This document shows positions 15,690 to 24,725 of a stretch of 49,792 nt of DNA, in pieces. A model generated the notes under the pieces. The model saw only the letters and a program-made list of their open reading frames with translations, did no database searches and was not told where the DNA came from. The position numbers were made by a program, and so were the translations under genes. Numbering within the stretch: position 1 is the first letter of the stretch; each line of letters opens with the position of its first letter. Source of the DNA: JALZAH01 sp051000755 (GTDB taxonomy: Bacteria > Actinomycetota > Acidimicrobiia > Acidimicrobiales > Palsa-688); contig JBPCNZ010000094.1 of NCBI GenBank assembly GCA_051000755.1, forward strand, positions 1-49,792, written 5' to 3'.

Positions 15690-15722
15690 GGGGGTCGCCG
15701 TGGGCCCATCCGGAGCCCCGCT

Positions 15723-18080
15723 TCAGCGCAGGCGGACGCTTTGGGGCTCGCGATGGACCGGCGCCCTCCCGGCCGGTTGACCAGGGTTGGGGCGCTCCTC
15801 AGCCCATGGGATGGGCCGGGTCGCCGGCGAACCGTCGACGACCTCGACCTCCTCGCCGTGATGGGTGAGGCGCAGCGGTGGGCCGATGCAGGTGTAGGTG
15901 GCTTCCCTCGGGGTGACCTCGACGCGGAGGTGGCTGCCCCGCCAGCGCATGTTGAACGTGAGGCGGCCCAACTGCTCGGGGATCCGGGGCTTGAAGCTCA
16001 GCACGCCGCCGTGATCGCGCATGCCCCCGAACCCGGAGACGACGGCCAGCCACGAGCCGCCCAGGGAGGCCAGGTGGAGCCCGTCCTTGGTGTTGTAGTG
16101 GAGATTGTCGAGATCCATGAGGGCGGCCTCGGCCAGGTAGTCATAGGCCAGCTGGAGGTGGCCGGTCTCGGCCGCCACGATGGCCTGGCTGCAGGCGGAC
16201 AGGGAGCTGTCGCGGACGGTCAGGGGCTCGTAGTACTCGAAGTTGCGCACCTTCTCCTCATGGGAGAACTCGTCGCCGCATGCGAACAGGGCGAGGGTCA
16301 GATCGGCCTGCTTGACCACCTGTTTGCGGTAGAGGTCCACGTAGGGGAAGTGGAGCAGCAACGGATACCGGTCCTTGGTGGCCTCGAAGTCCCAGACGGC
16401 GTGATCGGTGAACCTCTCCGACTGGGGATGGACCCCGAGCGATTCGTCATAGGGGATGACCATGGCGTCAGCCGCCTCGCGCCACCGGGAAATCTCCTCG
16501 TCGGTCACGTCAACACAGCGATGCCGGTGGCGTTCGGCCGCCTCCGCCGCTCCCCGCAGGTTTCGCCGGGCCATCAGGTTCGTGTACACGTTGTTGTCGG
16601 CCACCGCCGAGTACTCGTCGGGCCCGGTCACCCCGTCGATGCGGAACCCACCCCGGCGGTCGAAGGAACCCAGCGAGCACCACAGCTGGGCGGTGGCGAC
16701 GAGCAGATCGACGCCGAAGTGCTCCTCGAAGTAGACGTCGGCGGTGGCGGCCACGTAACGCATCACCGCGTCGGCGATGTCGGCGTTGACATGGAACGCC
16801 GCCGTGCCGGCCGGCCAGTAGGCCGAGCATTCCTCCCCGGCGATGGTCCGCCACGGGAACGCCGCTCCCGAGAGGCCGAGCTGGCGGGCCCGCTCGCGCG
16901 CCGCCGGCAGGATCGAGTGCCGCCAGATCAGAGCATCGCGAGCGGAGCCCCTCGCCGTGTAGGTGAGCACCGGCAGGACATAGCTCTCCGAGTCCCAGAA
17001 GGCATGGCCGTCGTAGCCCGGCCCGGTCAGGCCCTTGCCGGGCAGGGCCCGGGTCTCGGCCCTGATCCCGGACTGCAGCAAGTGGAAGAGGGCGAAGCGG
17101 ATGGCGTGCTGCAGCTCGGGGTCGCCGTCGATCTGTACGTCGGCGAACTCCCAGAACCCATCGAGGAACTGCCGCTGCTCGGCCTGCATCCCCTCCCAGC
17201 CGGTGTGCCAGGCGGCAGCGATGGCGGCCGCGGCCTGGTCCCGCAGGGCCGGCACCGACCGTCCCCCCGACCACCCGTAGCTCACCAGCTTGACGATGCG
17301 GAGCTTCTCGTGGGGCTGCAGGTTGGTGATGAACGTGACCCGGCCGAGATCCTCATGGGCCTCGGTCTGCACACCGATCCGATCGGGGCCCTCCACCCGA
17401 TGATCCATCATGGCCGCCATGGCCAGGCCGGAGCGCTCGGTCCGGTGGATCAGGTAGACGGACTGGTCCTTGGCCAGGCTCTCGATTCCGTGCAACGGAC
17501 GCTCCAGGGCGGCCGCCACCCTCGGGTCGCCATTCGTCGGGGGGCCGGCCTCATTGGTCACCAGCTCGGATTGGACGACCACCCGAGCGGCGGAGTCGAG
17601 GACCTCGACCTGATAGTCGATGGCGACCATGGCCCGCTGCATCAAGGACACCATCCGCGTCGACGTCACGGTGATGACGCGGTGACCGGGTGACTCCCAC
17701 TTCACCTTCCGGCGCAGGGTTCCGGCGCGCATGTCCAGCTCCCGCTCGTGGGACAACACCCGCCCGTAGCGCATGTCGAACGGCTCGTCGTCGACGAGCA
17801 GGCGCAGGATCTTTCCGTTGGTGACGTTGACGACGGTCTGGCCTGCCTCCGGGTAGCCGTAGCCCGCCTCGGCGTAGGGTAGTGGCCGGCTCTCGTAGAA
17901 CCCGTTGAGGTAGGTCCCGGGCCGGGCCCACGGTTCCCCCTCGTCCAGGTTGCCCCGCAGGCCGATGTGCCCGTTGGCCAGGGTGAACACCGACTCCGTC
18001 TCAGCCAGCTGCTCGAGACCGATGGTCGTCTCCCGTAGCACCCACTGCTGGTCGACGTCCATCCGCGACTCGTCGTTCAT
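15723..18080 (-). CDS. Glycoside hydrolase family 65 (maltose/trehalose/kojibiose-type phosphorylase)
   Basis: 785 aa, normal for GH65. The N-terminal beta-sandwich (LANGHIGLRGNLDEG...) leads to the (alpha/alpha)6 barrel. General acid Glu489 sits in VTGPDEYSAVADNNVYTN; substrate residues lie in HAFWDSESYVLPVLTYT and FPWRT..GEECSAYWPAGTAAFHVNADIADAV. The loop HLASLGGSWLAVVSGFGGMRD is the phosphate-binding region of phosphorylase members. The enzyme would split an alpha-glucoside disaccharide with phosphate to give beta-glucose-1-phosphate. The precise disaccharide cannot be told. ATG at 18080 (MNDESRMDVDQQWVLRET) fits the family N-terminus. No beta-phosphoglucomutase is adjacent. Confidence 0.9.
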   Translation of the reverse strand: MNDESRMDVDQQWVLRETTIGLEQLAETESVFTLANGHIGLRGNLDEGEPWARPGTYLNGFYESRPLPYAEAGYGYPEAGQTVVNVTNGKILRLLVDDEPFDMRYGRVLSHERELDMRAGTLRRKVKWESPGHRVITVTSTRMVSLMQRAMVAIDYQVEVLDSAARVVVQSELVTNEAGPPTNGDPRVAAALERPLHGIESLAKDQSVYLIHRTERSGLAMAAMMDHRVEGPDRIGVQTEAHEDLGRVTFITNLQPHEKLRIVKLVSYGWSGGRSVPALRDQAAAAIAAAWHTGWEGMQAEQRQFLDGFWEFADVQIDGDPELQHAIRFALFHLLQSGIRAETRALPGKGLTGPGYDGHAFWDSESYVLPVLTYTARGSARDALIWRHSILPAARERARQLGLSGAAFPWRTIAGEECSAYWPAGTAAFHVNADIADAVMRYVAATADVYFEEHFGVDLLVATAQLWCSLGSFDRRGGFRIDGVTGPDEYSAVADNNVYTNLMARRNLRGAAEAAERHRHRCVDVTDEEISRWREAADAMVIPYDESLGVHPQSERFTDHAVWDFEATKDRYPLLLHFPYVDLYRKQVVKQADLTLALFACGDEFSHEEKVRNFEYYEPLTVRDSSLSACSQAIVAAETGHLQLAYDYLAEAALMDLDNLHYNTKDGLHLASLGGSWLAVVSGFGGMRDHGGVLSFKPRIPEQLGRLTFNMRWRGSHLRVEVTPREATYTCIGPPLRLTHHGEEVEVVDGSPATRPIPWAEERPNPGQPAGRAPVHREPQSVRLR

Positions 18081-18213
18081 GGCCGGATCCTCGTCCGGCC
18101 CGGTGGTGGCGGTGTCCCCCGTGTCGTTCAAGACTCCGCTCCTCCCCAGGACCGTCCCAGTCAAGCAGGTCACAGGAGGTATGCCGCGCATCCCCGACCG
18201 GCAGTTCAGAGGC

Positions 18214-19887
18214 TCAGAACGGTCCGCTCAGCTCTCCCAGGGCGTCGGTGAGCCGGAGGTTCTCCGAGTAGTCGACCGGGCAGGCAATGATCGACACGGT
18301 GTCGTCGTCGAGGGCCTTGCGCAGGGTGGGCAAGAGCTCGGCGGCGGCGGTGATCCGGTAGCCGCTGGCCCCGAAGCTCTCGGCGTAGGTCACGAAGTCC
18401 GGGTTGGCGAACGTGATGGCCATGGACTGGCCCAGCTCCAGGTCCATCTTCCACTTGATCAGGCCGTAGGCGTCGTCGACCCAGACCAGGACCGTCATCG
18501 GGATCCGCTCCCGGAGAGCGGTCTCGATCTCCTGGGAGTTCATCAAGAAGGCGCCGTCGCCCACTGCGGCCAGCACCCGGCGTTGTGGTTCGGCCAGCTT
18601 GGCGCCGATGGCGCCGGGCAGGGCGAAGGCCATGGTGGACAAGCCGTTGGAGATCAGGCACGTGTTGGGCTCGTAGGTGGGGTACAGCCGGGCCATCCAC
18701 ATCTTGACCGCGCCCGTGTCGGCCAGGACGATGTCGTGGCGTTCGAGGGCGGCACGGGTGTCGGCCACCACCCGCTGAGGCTTCAGGGGGAAGCTGTCGT
18801 CCTGGGCGGCGGCCTCGAGCTCGTCGGCGAGCAGGGAGCGTATGCGCTGATCCGACGCCGCCGCCTCGAAGCGCTTGCCGGTCGCCTCGGCCACCAGGTC
18901 GAGCGTCCGGGAGATGTCGGCCTGGACACCGACCTCCACGTCATAGTGGTTGTCGACCTCGGCGGGGAACCGGCTCAGATGGACGATCCGCTTGTCCGCG
19001 TTGGGGTTGACCTTGACCGGATCGAACTCCTGGAGCTCGAAGCCCACGGCGATGATGACATCGGCGGCGTCGAAGCCGAAGTTCACGTAGTCGTGGCGCA
19101 TGAACCCCACGGCTCCCAGGGCGTGAGGATGGTCGTCGGGGAAGACGCCCTTGCCGTGGAAGGTGGTGGCGACCGGAAGGCCCAAGGTCTCCGAGAAGCG
19201 GATCAGAGCCTCCTTGGCCCCGGAGCGAGCCGCCCCGTGACCGGCGAGGACCACGGGCCGCACGGCGCTGTCGAGCACCTCGACGACGCGGGCGATCTGC
19301 GAGGGTGACGGTTCGTCGGCCCGAGGGATGTTGACCGGGAGGGGGTTAGATCCCTCCACCGTCTCGAGCCCTTCGATGTCCTCGGGAACGGCCAGGTACA
19401 CCGCACCCGGTCGCTCGGTCTGGGCCAGCTTGAACGCTTTCCTCACCATCTCGGGAACCGAGCCGGCGGTAGGGACGAGTGCCGCCCACTTGGTGACCGG
19501 GTCGAACATCGACACCAGGTCCACGCTCTGATGGGACTCCTTGTAGATCCGGTTGAGACCGACCTGGGCGGAGAGGGCCACCAGGGGGGTGCTGTTGGTG
19601 GTGGCGTCGGCCACACCGAGGAGCAGGTTGATGGCACCGGGGCCGAGCGTTGAGCTGCACACGCCGGCCTGGCCGGTCAGCCGGCCATAGATCTCCGCCA
19701 TGAACGACGCGGCCTGCTCGTGGCGGACCAGAATGTAGCGGATGCTGGAGGTCACCAGGGCCTCCGTCAGGCGAATGTTCTCCTCCCCCGGGATGCCGAA
19801 GACGTAACGGACCCCCTCGTGCTCCAAGCAGCGAACGAGGAGATCGGCAACGCGCTCAGGGGGGTGCTCGGCGGAGGTGTCGGTCAC
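18214..19887 (-). CDS. Thiamine-pyrophosphate enzyme, acetolactate-synthase-like (AlsS group)
   Basis: 557 aa. Catalytic Glu57 in ILVRHEQAASFMAEIYGRLTGQAGVC activates TPP; the C-terminal domain has the metal/TPP motif VGDGAFLMNSQEIETALRERIPMTVLVWVDDAYGLIKWKM, which is close to catabolic AlsS enzymes rather than anabolic IlvB; there is no IlvN subunit nearby. The predicted reaction joins two pyruvates into acetolactate, but related carboligases exist. The GTG at 19887 overlaps the upstream methyltransferase stop as GTGA, so the pair is translationally coupled. This partner is unusual and suggests a dedicated pathway (inference). Confidence 0.85.
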   Translation of the reverse strand: MTDTSAEHPPERVADLLVRCLEHEGVRYVFGIPGEENIRLTEALVTSSIRYILVRHEQAASFMAEIYGRLTGQAGVCSSTLGPGAINLLLGVADATTNSTPLVALSAQVGLNRIYKESHQSVDLVSMFDPVTKWAALVPTAGSVPEMVRKAFKLAQTERPGAVYLAVPEDIEGLETVEGSNPLPVNIPRADEPSPSQIARVVEVLDSAVRPVVLAGHGAARSGAKEALIRFSETLGLPVATTFHGKGVFPDDHPHALGAVGFMRHDYVNFGFDAADVIIAVGFELQEFDPVKVNPNADKRIVHLSRFPAEVDNHYDVEVGVQADISRTLDLVAEATGKRFEAAASDQRIRSLLADELEAAAQDDSFPLKPQRVVADTRAALERHDIVLADTGAVKMWMARLYPTYEPNTCLISNGLSTMAFALPGAIGAKLAEPQRRVLAAVGDGAFLMNSQEIETALRERIPMTVLVWVDDAYGLIKWKMDLELGQSMAITFANPDFVTYAESFGASGYRITAAAELLPTLRKALDDDTVSIIACPVDYSENLRLTDALGELSGPF

Positions 19888-20789
19888 ACCCGGTGGAGGT
19901 GACCGGCCAGGTCTGGGAGAAGCTCGGTGAGGGGACGCTCGGCCACCTCGGCCGCCGGACGAGAAAGGTAGAACTCCGTGTGGAACGAGCCGTCCGCCTC
20001 CTTGCCGGTGACGTCGAGGCCGGACTCGTCGAGGTGGCGGAGGGTGAAGTCCCGCTCCTCGTCGCAGGAGAAGCGCCGCTGGGGGAAGGTCCGCCCTATC
20101 AGGCGCTCCGTGGCCAGGCCCCGCTCGGCCAGGACATCGGCGATGTCGTGGTAGGAGAATCGGCGCAGGGTGAACGCTGCGAACCACGGCTCCTTCCCGC
20201 CGTCGCTGGCGTCGTAGAGACGAGCGAAGGTCTTGGCCGTGATGTAGCCGACCCCACCGGTCACGGTGATCAGGTCGGCGTCGGCGACGACGCCGGCGAG
20301 GTCCGGTGACGGTGCGGACTCCTCCAGGTTCTCGGCCGCGCCATGCTGCAGCAGACCCACCTTCTGGGCATAGCCGATGGCCCGGTCGGAGACATCGAGG
20401 CCGGCGATGGTCGGCGGGTCGCTGACCAAGTGGTCGGCGTAGTAGTCACGATCGACTGCCGAAAGCTCCTGGGCCGAGAGGTCGGCCACGGCCGGGTCCC
20501 GGTAGTGGCTCACCAGGTCGGCCATGCTCAGGTCGCAGCGAAGCAGAGCACCGATGATGCCGTAGGAGCAACACAGGTCGAGCACGGTCGGAGGGGAGGT
20601 ATCCCCCCGTTCGGCCGCCTGGGCCTCGAGGAGGGCCGAGAACACCTGCTGACCGTGATGGGGGATCTCGTAGCCCAGGTTTCCGAGCTCCTCGTAGTAC
20701 TCCCGGGGATCGTCGCCGTTGTAGACGCTGTCGAAGTTGGCTTTGCCATCCTCGAGATCCGGGGTGGGGAGTACTTCATCGATAGTCAT
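19884..20789 (-). CDS. Class I SAM-dependent methyltransferase
   Basis: 301 aa. SAM motif I is TVLDLCCSYGIIGALLRCDL, followed by an acidic strand (IAGLDVSDRAIGYAQKVGLL) and ADLITVTGGVGYITAKTF in the motif IV position. The ~70-residue N-terminal part (GDDPREYYEELGNLGYEIPHHGQQ) is not a domain I recognise. There is no membrane span. GAGAAAG precedes the ATG. The overlap with the TPP enzyme start (GTGA) implies a joint function, possibly methylating a carboligase product or precursor; this is inference only. A TATACT promoter lies upstream. Confidence 0.75.
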   Translation of the reverse strand: MTIDEVLPTPDLEDGKANFDSVYNGDDPREYYEELGNLGYEIPHHGQQVFSALLEAQAAERGDTSPPTVLDLCCSYGIIGALLRCDLSMADLVSHYRDPAVADLSAQELSAVDRDYYADHLVSDPPTIAGLDVSDRAIGYAQKVGLLQHGAAENLEESAPSPDLAGVVADADLITVTGGVGYITAKTFARLYDASDGGKEPWFAAFTLRRFSYHDIADVLAERGLATERLIGRTFPQRRFSCDEERDFTLRHLDESGLDVTGKEADGSFHTEFYLSRPAAEVAERPLTELLPDLAGHLHRV

Positions 20790-20893
20790 CCGTCACTTTC
20801 TCGGCTGGGCGGGCCGTTGGGGTCTGGCCCGGGTGCGACGTACCCCTCTTAACCGGCTGAACCGCCGGGTCCGCCCGGGCAGGCGTAGTTATC

Positions 20894-20924
20894 AGTATAC
20901 CTCGACCCCCGAATAGCTAACCAA
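20894..20924 (-). promoter_or_regulatory. Possible promoter of methyltransferase-TPP enzyme operon
   Basis: On the minus strand, TTGGTT (20924-20919) and TATACT (20899-20894) with a 19-bp spacer lie about 105 bp before the start. The surrounding bases are clearly more AT-rich than the genes. The rest of the 217-bp gap (20790-21006) holds nothing I can name. Confidence 0.4.
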
Positions 20925-21006
20925 ACCACCCAAACCGTCTGACTCGCGCCGGTACCTGGCGCACCACAGGGCCCGGGAGTTGATACCGATCGCAGCGACG
21001 ACCATG

Positions 21007-21940
21007 TCAGTCGGCTGCAGAGCGGGTCGGCCACCCGGCGACGACGGTCACGGCTCCGGTCGTGTCGACCAGCCGGGCCGGAAGCTGGCGTTGCTCCAAC
21101 CAGGCAGGGGCGCCTGAGCCGAGGATGATCGAAGCTGTGGAGGCAATGTTGGCGTCCACGCAGCTGCCGGCTGCCACAGTGACGGTCTGCCAGCACCCCC
21201 GTGTCGACCGACCGGTAGACGGGTCGACGAGATGGTGCACGGCTTTGCCGCCCCGTTCCCATCGGCGGACCTGAGTGCTCGACGTCGCCAGGCCCCCCGC
21301 TTTGATCGTGACGGTCTGGCCTGGCCCATCGGGGGGGTCGGCATGGTTGCGGGTCACCCGGACGGGCCAGCCCCCTGCTGGCGGCAGACCGGCTACGGCG
21401 ATATCGCCGCCCAAGCTGACCAGCACCCCTTCACCCACACGGGCGGAGGCGGCCCGGGCCGCCCGATTCGGCGCACAGGGCCTTGGCGGTCGCTCCGAGA
21501 TCCAGTTCGACACCGGCGGGGATCCGCACCGTGCGGGCCGAATGGTCGACCTCGATGACCTGCCAGGCGGGGACAGGCGCGGCTGAGAACGTCACGCCCT
21601 CGTCTACGGGGTCGATGGCCGCGAAGTCACGGTCGTAGCCGAGCATCTTCATCGCCGAACCGACCGTCGGCGTCACCCTCCCGCCCGTCGCGGGCGGCGC
21701 GAAGGGCAACCTCGACCGCCTCCAAGAACAACGGCGACACCGGCGCCAGCCTGCCTCCCGCCGAGTTGACCCCGGCCGGTTCCGAGCCCGCCCGGAATCG
21801 GCTGCACGCTACGTCGATGGCATCCAGCTCTGCTTGGACCACCGCCACCGCAGTGGCGAGCGTGTCGGGCGGGTTACCAGGATGATTGCGGTCGTCCCCA
21901 GGGCCGGAAAACTCGACAACGTGCCCACCGCCGTGGTCAT
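21007..21940 (-). pseudogene. FAD:protein FMN transferase (ApbE), broken by three frameshifts
   Basis: Four frame segments together give a full-length (~310 aa) ApbE. Starting at the ATG at 21940: SSFPALGTTAIILVTRP; then a shift to AVAVVQAELDAIDVACSRFRAGSEPAGVNSAGG..SPLFLEAVEVALRAA; then to VTPTVGSAMKMLGYDRDFAAI..VELDLGATAKALCA; then to GEGVLVSLGGDIAVAG..GGLATSSTQVRRW..HHLVDPSTG..VTVAAGSCVDANIASTASI. The metal and FAD motifs survive, so the loss is by indels (one missing, two extra bases). ApbE attaches FMN to proteins of redox chains. The ATG overlaps the upstream gene stop (ATGA). Either recent decay or sequencing error explains it. Confidence 0.75.
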
Positions 21941-22248
21941 GAACCTCCTGATGACACCGCCGCCGGCGCCGACGTCGGAGCCGGTGCCTGAACGGGTGGC
22001 GCCAGCGTGGTCGCCGGGTTGTCGCTCGAGGCACCGCTGCTGTCCGCCCCGGCCGATGTGCCGAGGTTGGCGGTTGTCGCCGTCGACGGGGTCGACGCGG
22101 CCGGGCTCGTTGTCGTCGCCCGACCGGGCACGGCCTTGGCGACCAGCGCGGTGAACAGCCCGGCGACGACCAGCGCACCCGCCGCTATCAGCCGCGTCGT
22201 ATGCGAGATACGGTCCAGACCTTGGTCCCGGCTCAACGGTGAGGGCAT
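21937..22248 (-). CDS. Small membrane protein preceding ApbE, 103 aa
   Basis: One predicted transmembrane helix (LIAAGALVVAGLFTALVAKA) after a basic N-terminus (RISHTTR), then a Thr/Ser/Ala/Pro-rich tail ending in SSGGS, which looks extracellular and disordered. Actinobacterial ApbE genes often follow a protein of this shape (family knowledge from memory). The ATG at 22248 is chosen; the frame extends to a TTG at 22296. Its stop overlaps the ApbE start by 4 bp. Unlike its neighbours it is open throughout, although its partners are broken, so its function may already be lost. Confidence 0.55.
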   Translation of the reverse strand: MPSPLSRDQGLDRISHTTRLIAAGALVVAGLFTALVAKAVPGRATTTSPAASTPSTATTANLGTSAGADSSGASSDNPATTLAPPVQAPAPTSAPAAVSSGGS

Positions 22249-22326
22249 GGAACAAGCCTGCCCCACACGGCTAAGACGGTCGTGAGTTGTAGGCAAAGGT
22301 TTGCTAAAAGCTGCCGTCCTCGCCGT

Positions 22327-23145
22327 TCATGGTCGGGCGACAACGGTGAAGAAATCCCGGGTCCACCCAGAAAGGTACTGGTCCGCCGGGCGGGACTGGC
22401 CGGGCACCGCCGCCGCCAAGGGCCCCCTGGTGTCGCTGCCAGGTCGAGTTGAACCCACTCCGGGTTGATGTCGAGCTCCATGGCGGTCGACGCGCCGGCG
22501 GTGATCAAACCGTCGGCGAGATCGACCGGAAGCGCCGAGTTGCTCGCCGCGAACAGGAGGTCACCAGCGCTGTCCTCGGCCAGGGCGCTGCGAGCCACCC
22601 GGGCACGCCCGCCGATCGCGGTCGAGGTCCGAAACCCGCCATTGAAGGCGGCCAGCAACCCCGGGCGCTCCGTGGAGGACACGACGTCTCTGTTGTCTGC
22701 CGGGATCGTTGCGTGCCCGGCGGGAGGGTCGCCGCTGCCGACGTGCAGCTCGAGTCTGAACTTGCCCGCCCGGAACCGGGCGATCGTCACGGTAGCACCG
22801 TCCGATTCGGTCACCCTGCGCTCATCGCTGACAACCGCCGTAGGCGTCTCGCTCACCACCGACCACCCCGGCTGATCGGGGGGCGGACGGGGCATGGCGG
22901 TGGTTGGCGGTAACGAGCTTGTGGTCGAAGCGGCAGCAGTGGTGCTCCGACACCGTCGACGGCGGAGACTGCCCCGTCGGCAGCGGTCCGGGTGCGGCGC
23001 CCAAGGATGCTCTGGTGGGCGTCGAACACCCGCTGGTCAAGCCCCCGCAAACGCCGAGGAGGACGCCCATTGCCATCAAGCGCCCGTGCGACCTCGTTCC
23101 CTTCCTTCGGGCCGGCGTACACCATCGTCGGATGTCGAGCGTCAT
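22327..23145 (-). pseudogene. Phosphodiester glycosidase (NAGPA-like) family protein, decayed
   Basis: The middle frame carries RFRAGKFRLELHVGSGDPPAG, ERPGLLAAFNGGFRTSTAIGG and then directly LLFAASNSALPVDLADGLITAGASTAMELDINPEWVQLD. In this family about 80-100 residues normally separate these blocks, so an internal deletion is likely. The true C-terminus (PADQYLSGWTRDFFTVVARP, stop at 22327) is in another frame, reached by a shift near 22400. The N-terminal part, with a lipoprotein-like signal (MAMGVLLGVCGGLTSGC), is in a third frame. The extent at the 5' end is approximate. Intact members are exported proteins that hydrolyse phosphodiester-linked sugars. Confidence 0.6.
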
Positions 23146-23408
23146 TCGCGGTGTGACGCCTGGTTCGACTTGATCGGCGAAACCCGCCGGACGACCGGCG
23201 ATGGAAAGGTCACCACAGCCTCGATGCCGCCCTGGTTGCCACATCGCAGTTCAAACGTGCCGATGTTGTGATCCACCGGTCCACGACCTCATCACAGGTT
23301 CCCGAAGATCAAGGGGTCTGGCTTGCCAAACAAAAGACACGGCAATCCCCCAGGAAAGGCAAATGTTTCACCAACATCTCCCCAGGCGCCAGCCACAAAA
23401 CCCGCCGA
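23146..23408. other. AT-richer gap without a supported gene
   Basis: This stretch lies upstream of the decayed glycosidase gene and downstream of the acyl-CoA dehydrogenase stop. It is visibly lower in GC than the rest and contains no frame with normal codon use. I see no clear promoter or hairpin in it. Confidence 0.4.
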
Positions 23409-24554
23409 TCACCGCAGGAGCTCGCGCGCCACCACCACCCGCTGCACCTGGTTGGTGCCCTCGTAGATCTGGGTGATCTTGGCGTCGCGCATCATGCGCT
23501 CCACCGGGAAGTCGCGGGTGTAGCCATTCCCCCCAAAGATCTGCACGGCGTCGGTCGTGGCGGCCATGGCCGTATCGGCGGCGAAGCACTTGGCCGCCGC
23601 CCCGGCCGCGGTCAAATCGCCGGTGGAGTTGCCCTCGTCGATCATGGCGCACGCCCGATACGTCAGGGCCCGGGCCGCCTCGGTCCTCATGACCATGTCC
23701 GCCAACATGAACTGCAGGCCCTGGAACTCGGCGATGGGGTGACCGAACGCCTGACGCTCCTTGACGTAGGCCGCGGCCTGATCGATGGCGCCCTGGGCGA
23801 TGCCGACCGCCTGGGCCGCGATCGAGGGCCGGCTGCGATCCAGGGTGTGCATGGCGATGCGGAAGCCCTCGCCCTCCTTGCCGATCAGGTTGGCTGCGGG
23901 GATGACGACATCATCGAGGATGACCTCGGCGGTGGGACTGCCCCGCATCCCCATCTTGGACTCGAGCTTGCCGATCTTGACGCCGTGGTCACGCTCCACC
24001 AGGAAGCAGCTCACCCCCCGGGCTCCGGCGGACGGATCCGTCTTGGCAAAGACCACGTAGACGTCGGAGATCCCGGCGTTGGTGATCCAGTGCTTGGACC
24101 CGTTCAGGACATACGAGTCGCCGTCGCGACGGGCTCGGGCCTTCATGGCCGCGGCATCGCTCCCTGCGTCGGCCTCCGAGAGGCAATAGCTGCCCTGGAT
24201 CTCGCCGGTGGCCAGCCTGGTCAGGTATTTCTGCTTCAGATCCTCCGACGCCCAGTTGATGATAGGGGTGGTGGACAGGCCGTTGATGGCGAGCATCAGG
24301 CTGGTCGAGCCACACACCCGGGCCAGCTCCTCGATCATGATCGCCCCGGTGACGTGGTCCGCCCCGGCCCCGCCATAGTCGGCGGGGATGCCAAGCCCGG
24401 GGAGCTCCAGCTCGCTGCAGGCCTTGAAGTTGTCCCACGGGTACTCGCCCGACTCGTCGACGTGGGCCGCATTGGGGGCGATCTTGTCTTCGCAGAAGCT
24501 GCGCATGGCCTGGCGAAAGTCATGCTGCTCCTGGCTGAGCAGGATGGGTTGCAT
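23409..24554 (-). CDS. Acyl-CoA dehydrogenase
   Basis: 381 aa, the standard length of short/medium-chain acyl-CoA dehydrogenases. It has the FAD-binding YCLSEADAGSDAAAMKARA signature, the substrate-gate HWITNAGISDVYVVFAKTD, and the second signature QIFGGNGYTRDFPVERMMRDAKITQIYEGTNQVQR, which includes the catalytic Glu (IYEGTNQ). The enzyme oxidises an acyl-CoA to the trans-2-enoyl-CoA and passes electrons to ETF. The ATG at 24554 (MQPILLSQEQHDFRQ) is the family start. It is divergent from fabD, and a 12-bp palindrome lies 33 bp upstream. Chain-length preference is not predictable here. Confidence 0.93.
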   Translation of the reverse strand: MQPILLSQEQHDFRQAMRSFCEDKIAPNAAHVDESGEYPWDNFKACSELELPGLGIPADYGGAGADHVTGAIMIEELARVCGSTSLMLAINGLSTTPIINWASEDLKQKYLTRLATGEIQGSYCLSEADAGSDAAAMKARARRDGDSYVLNGSKHWITNAGISDVYVVFAKTDPSAGARGVSCFLVERDHGVKIGKLESKMGMRGSPTAEVILDDVVIPAANLIGKEGEGFRIAMHTLDRSRPSIAAQAVGIAQGAIDQAAAYVKERQAFGHPIAEFQGLQFMLADMVMRTEAARALTYRACAMIDEGNSTGDLTAAGAAAKCFAADTAMAATTDAVQIFGGNGYTRDFPVERMMRDAKITQIYEGTNQVQRVVVARELLR

Positions 24555-24586
24555 AGTCCATCTTCGCGCCCCCCCGTCCCTATTGG

Positions 24587-24598
24587 TAGGACGTCCTA
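24587..24598. promoter_or_regulatory. 12-bp palindrome upstream of acyl-CoA dehydrogenase
   Basis: TAGGACGTCCTA is a perfect palindrome 33 bp from the dehydrogenase start, in the promoter region shared with divergent fabD. It resembles a TetR-type operator of fatty-acid genes in size and symmetry. No cognate regulator is in the window. Confidence 0.45.
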
Positions 24599-24712
24599 GG
24601 AGATCCCGGGCCTGGGATTCGTGCGGCAACGCTGTCGCTGGGGCTGTGGGGGTCATGGGGGCCGGGGGGGTGAGTGGAAGGTGGGGGGAAGGCCGGGCCG
24701 CCGGGCGCCGCG

Positions 24713-24718
24713 TAACGT
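24713..24718 (+). promoter_or_regulatory. -10 element of fabD
   Basis: TAACGT lies 7 nt before the GTG at 24726, and no Shine-Dalgarno is present, indicating a leaderless transcript and supporting that start. Confidence 0.5.
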
Positions 24719-24725
24719 CCGGGGC

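Noticed and set aside
18214..19887. Anabolic acetolactate synthase (ilvB)
   Set aside because: No ilvN or other ilv neighbours; the YGLIKWKM region resembles catabolic AlsS-type enzymes.
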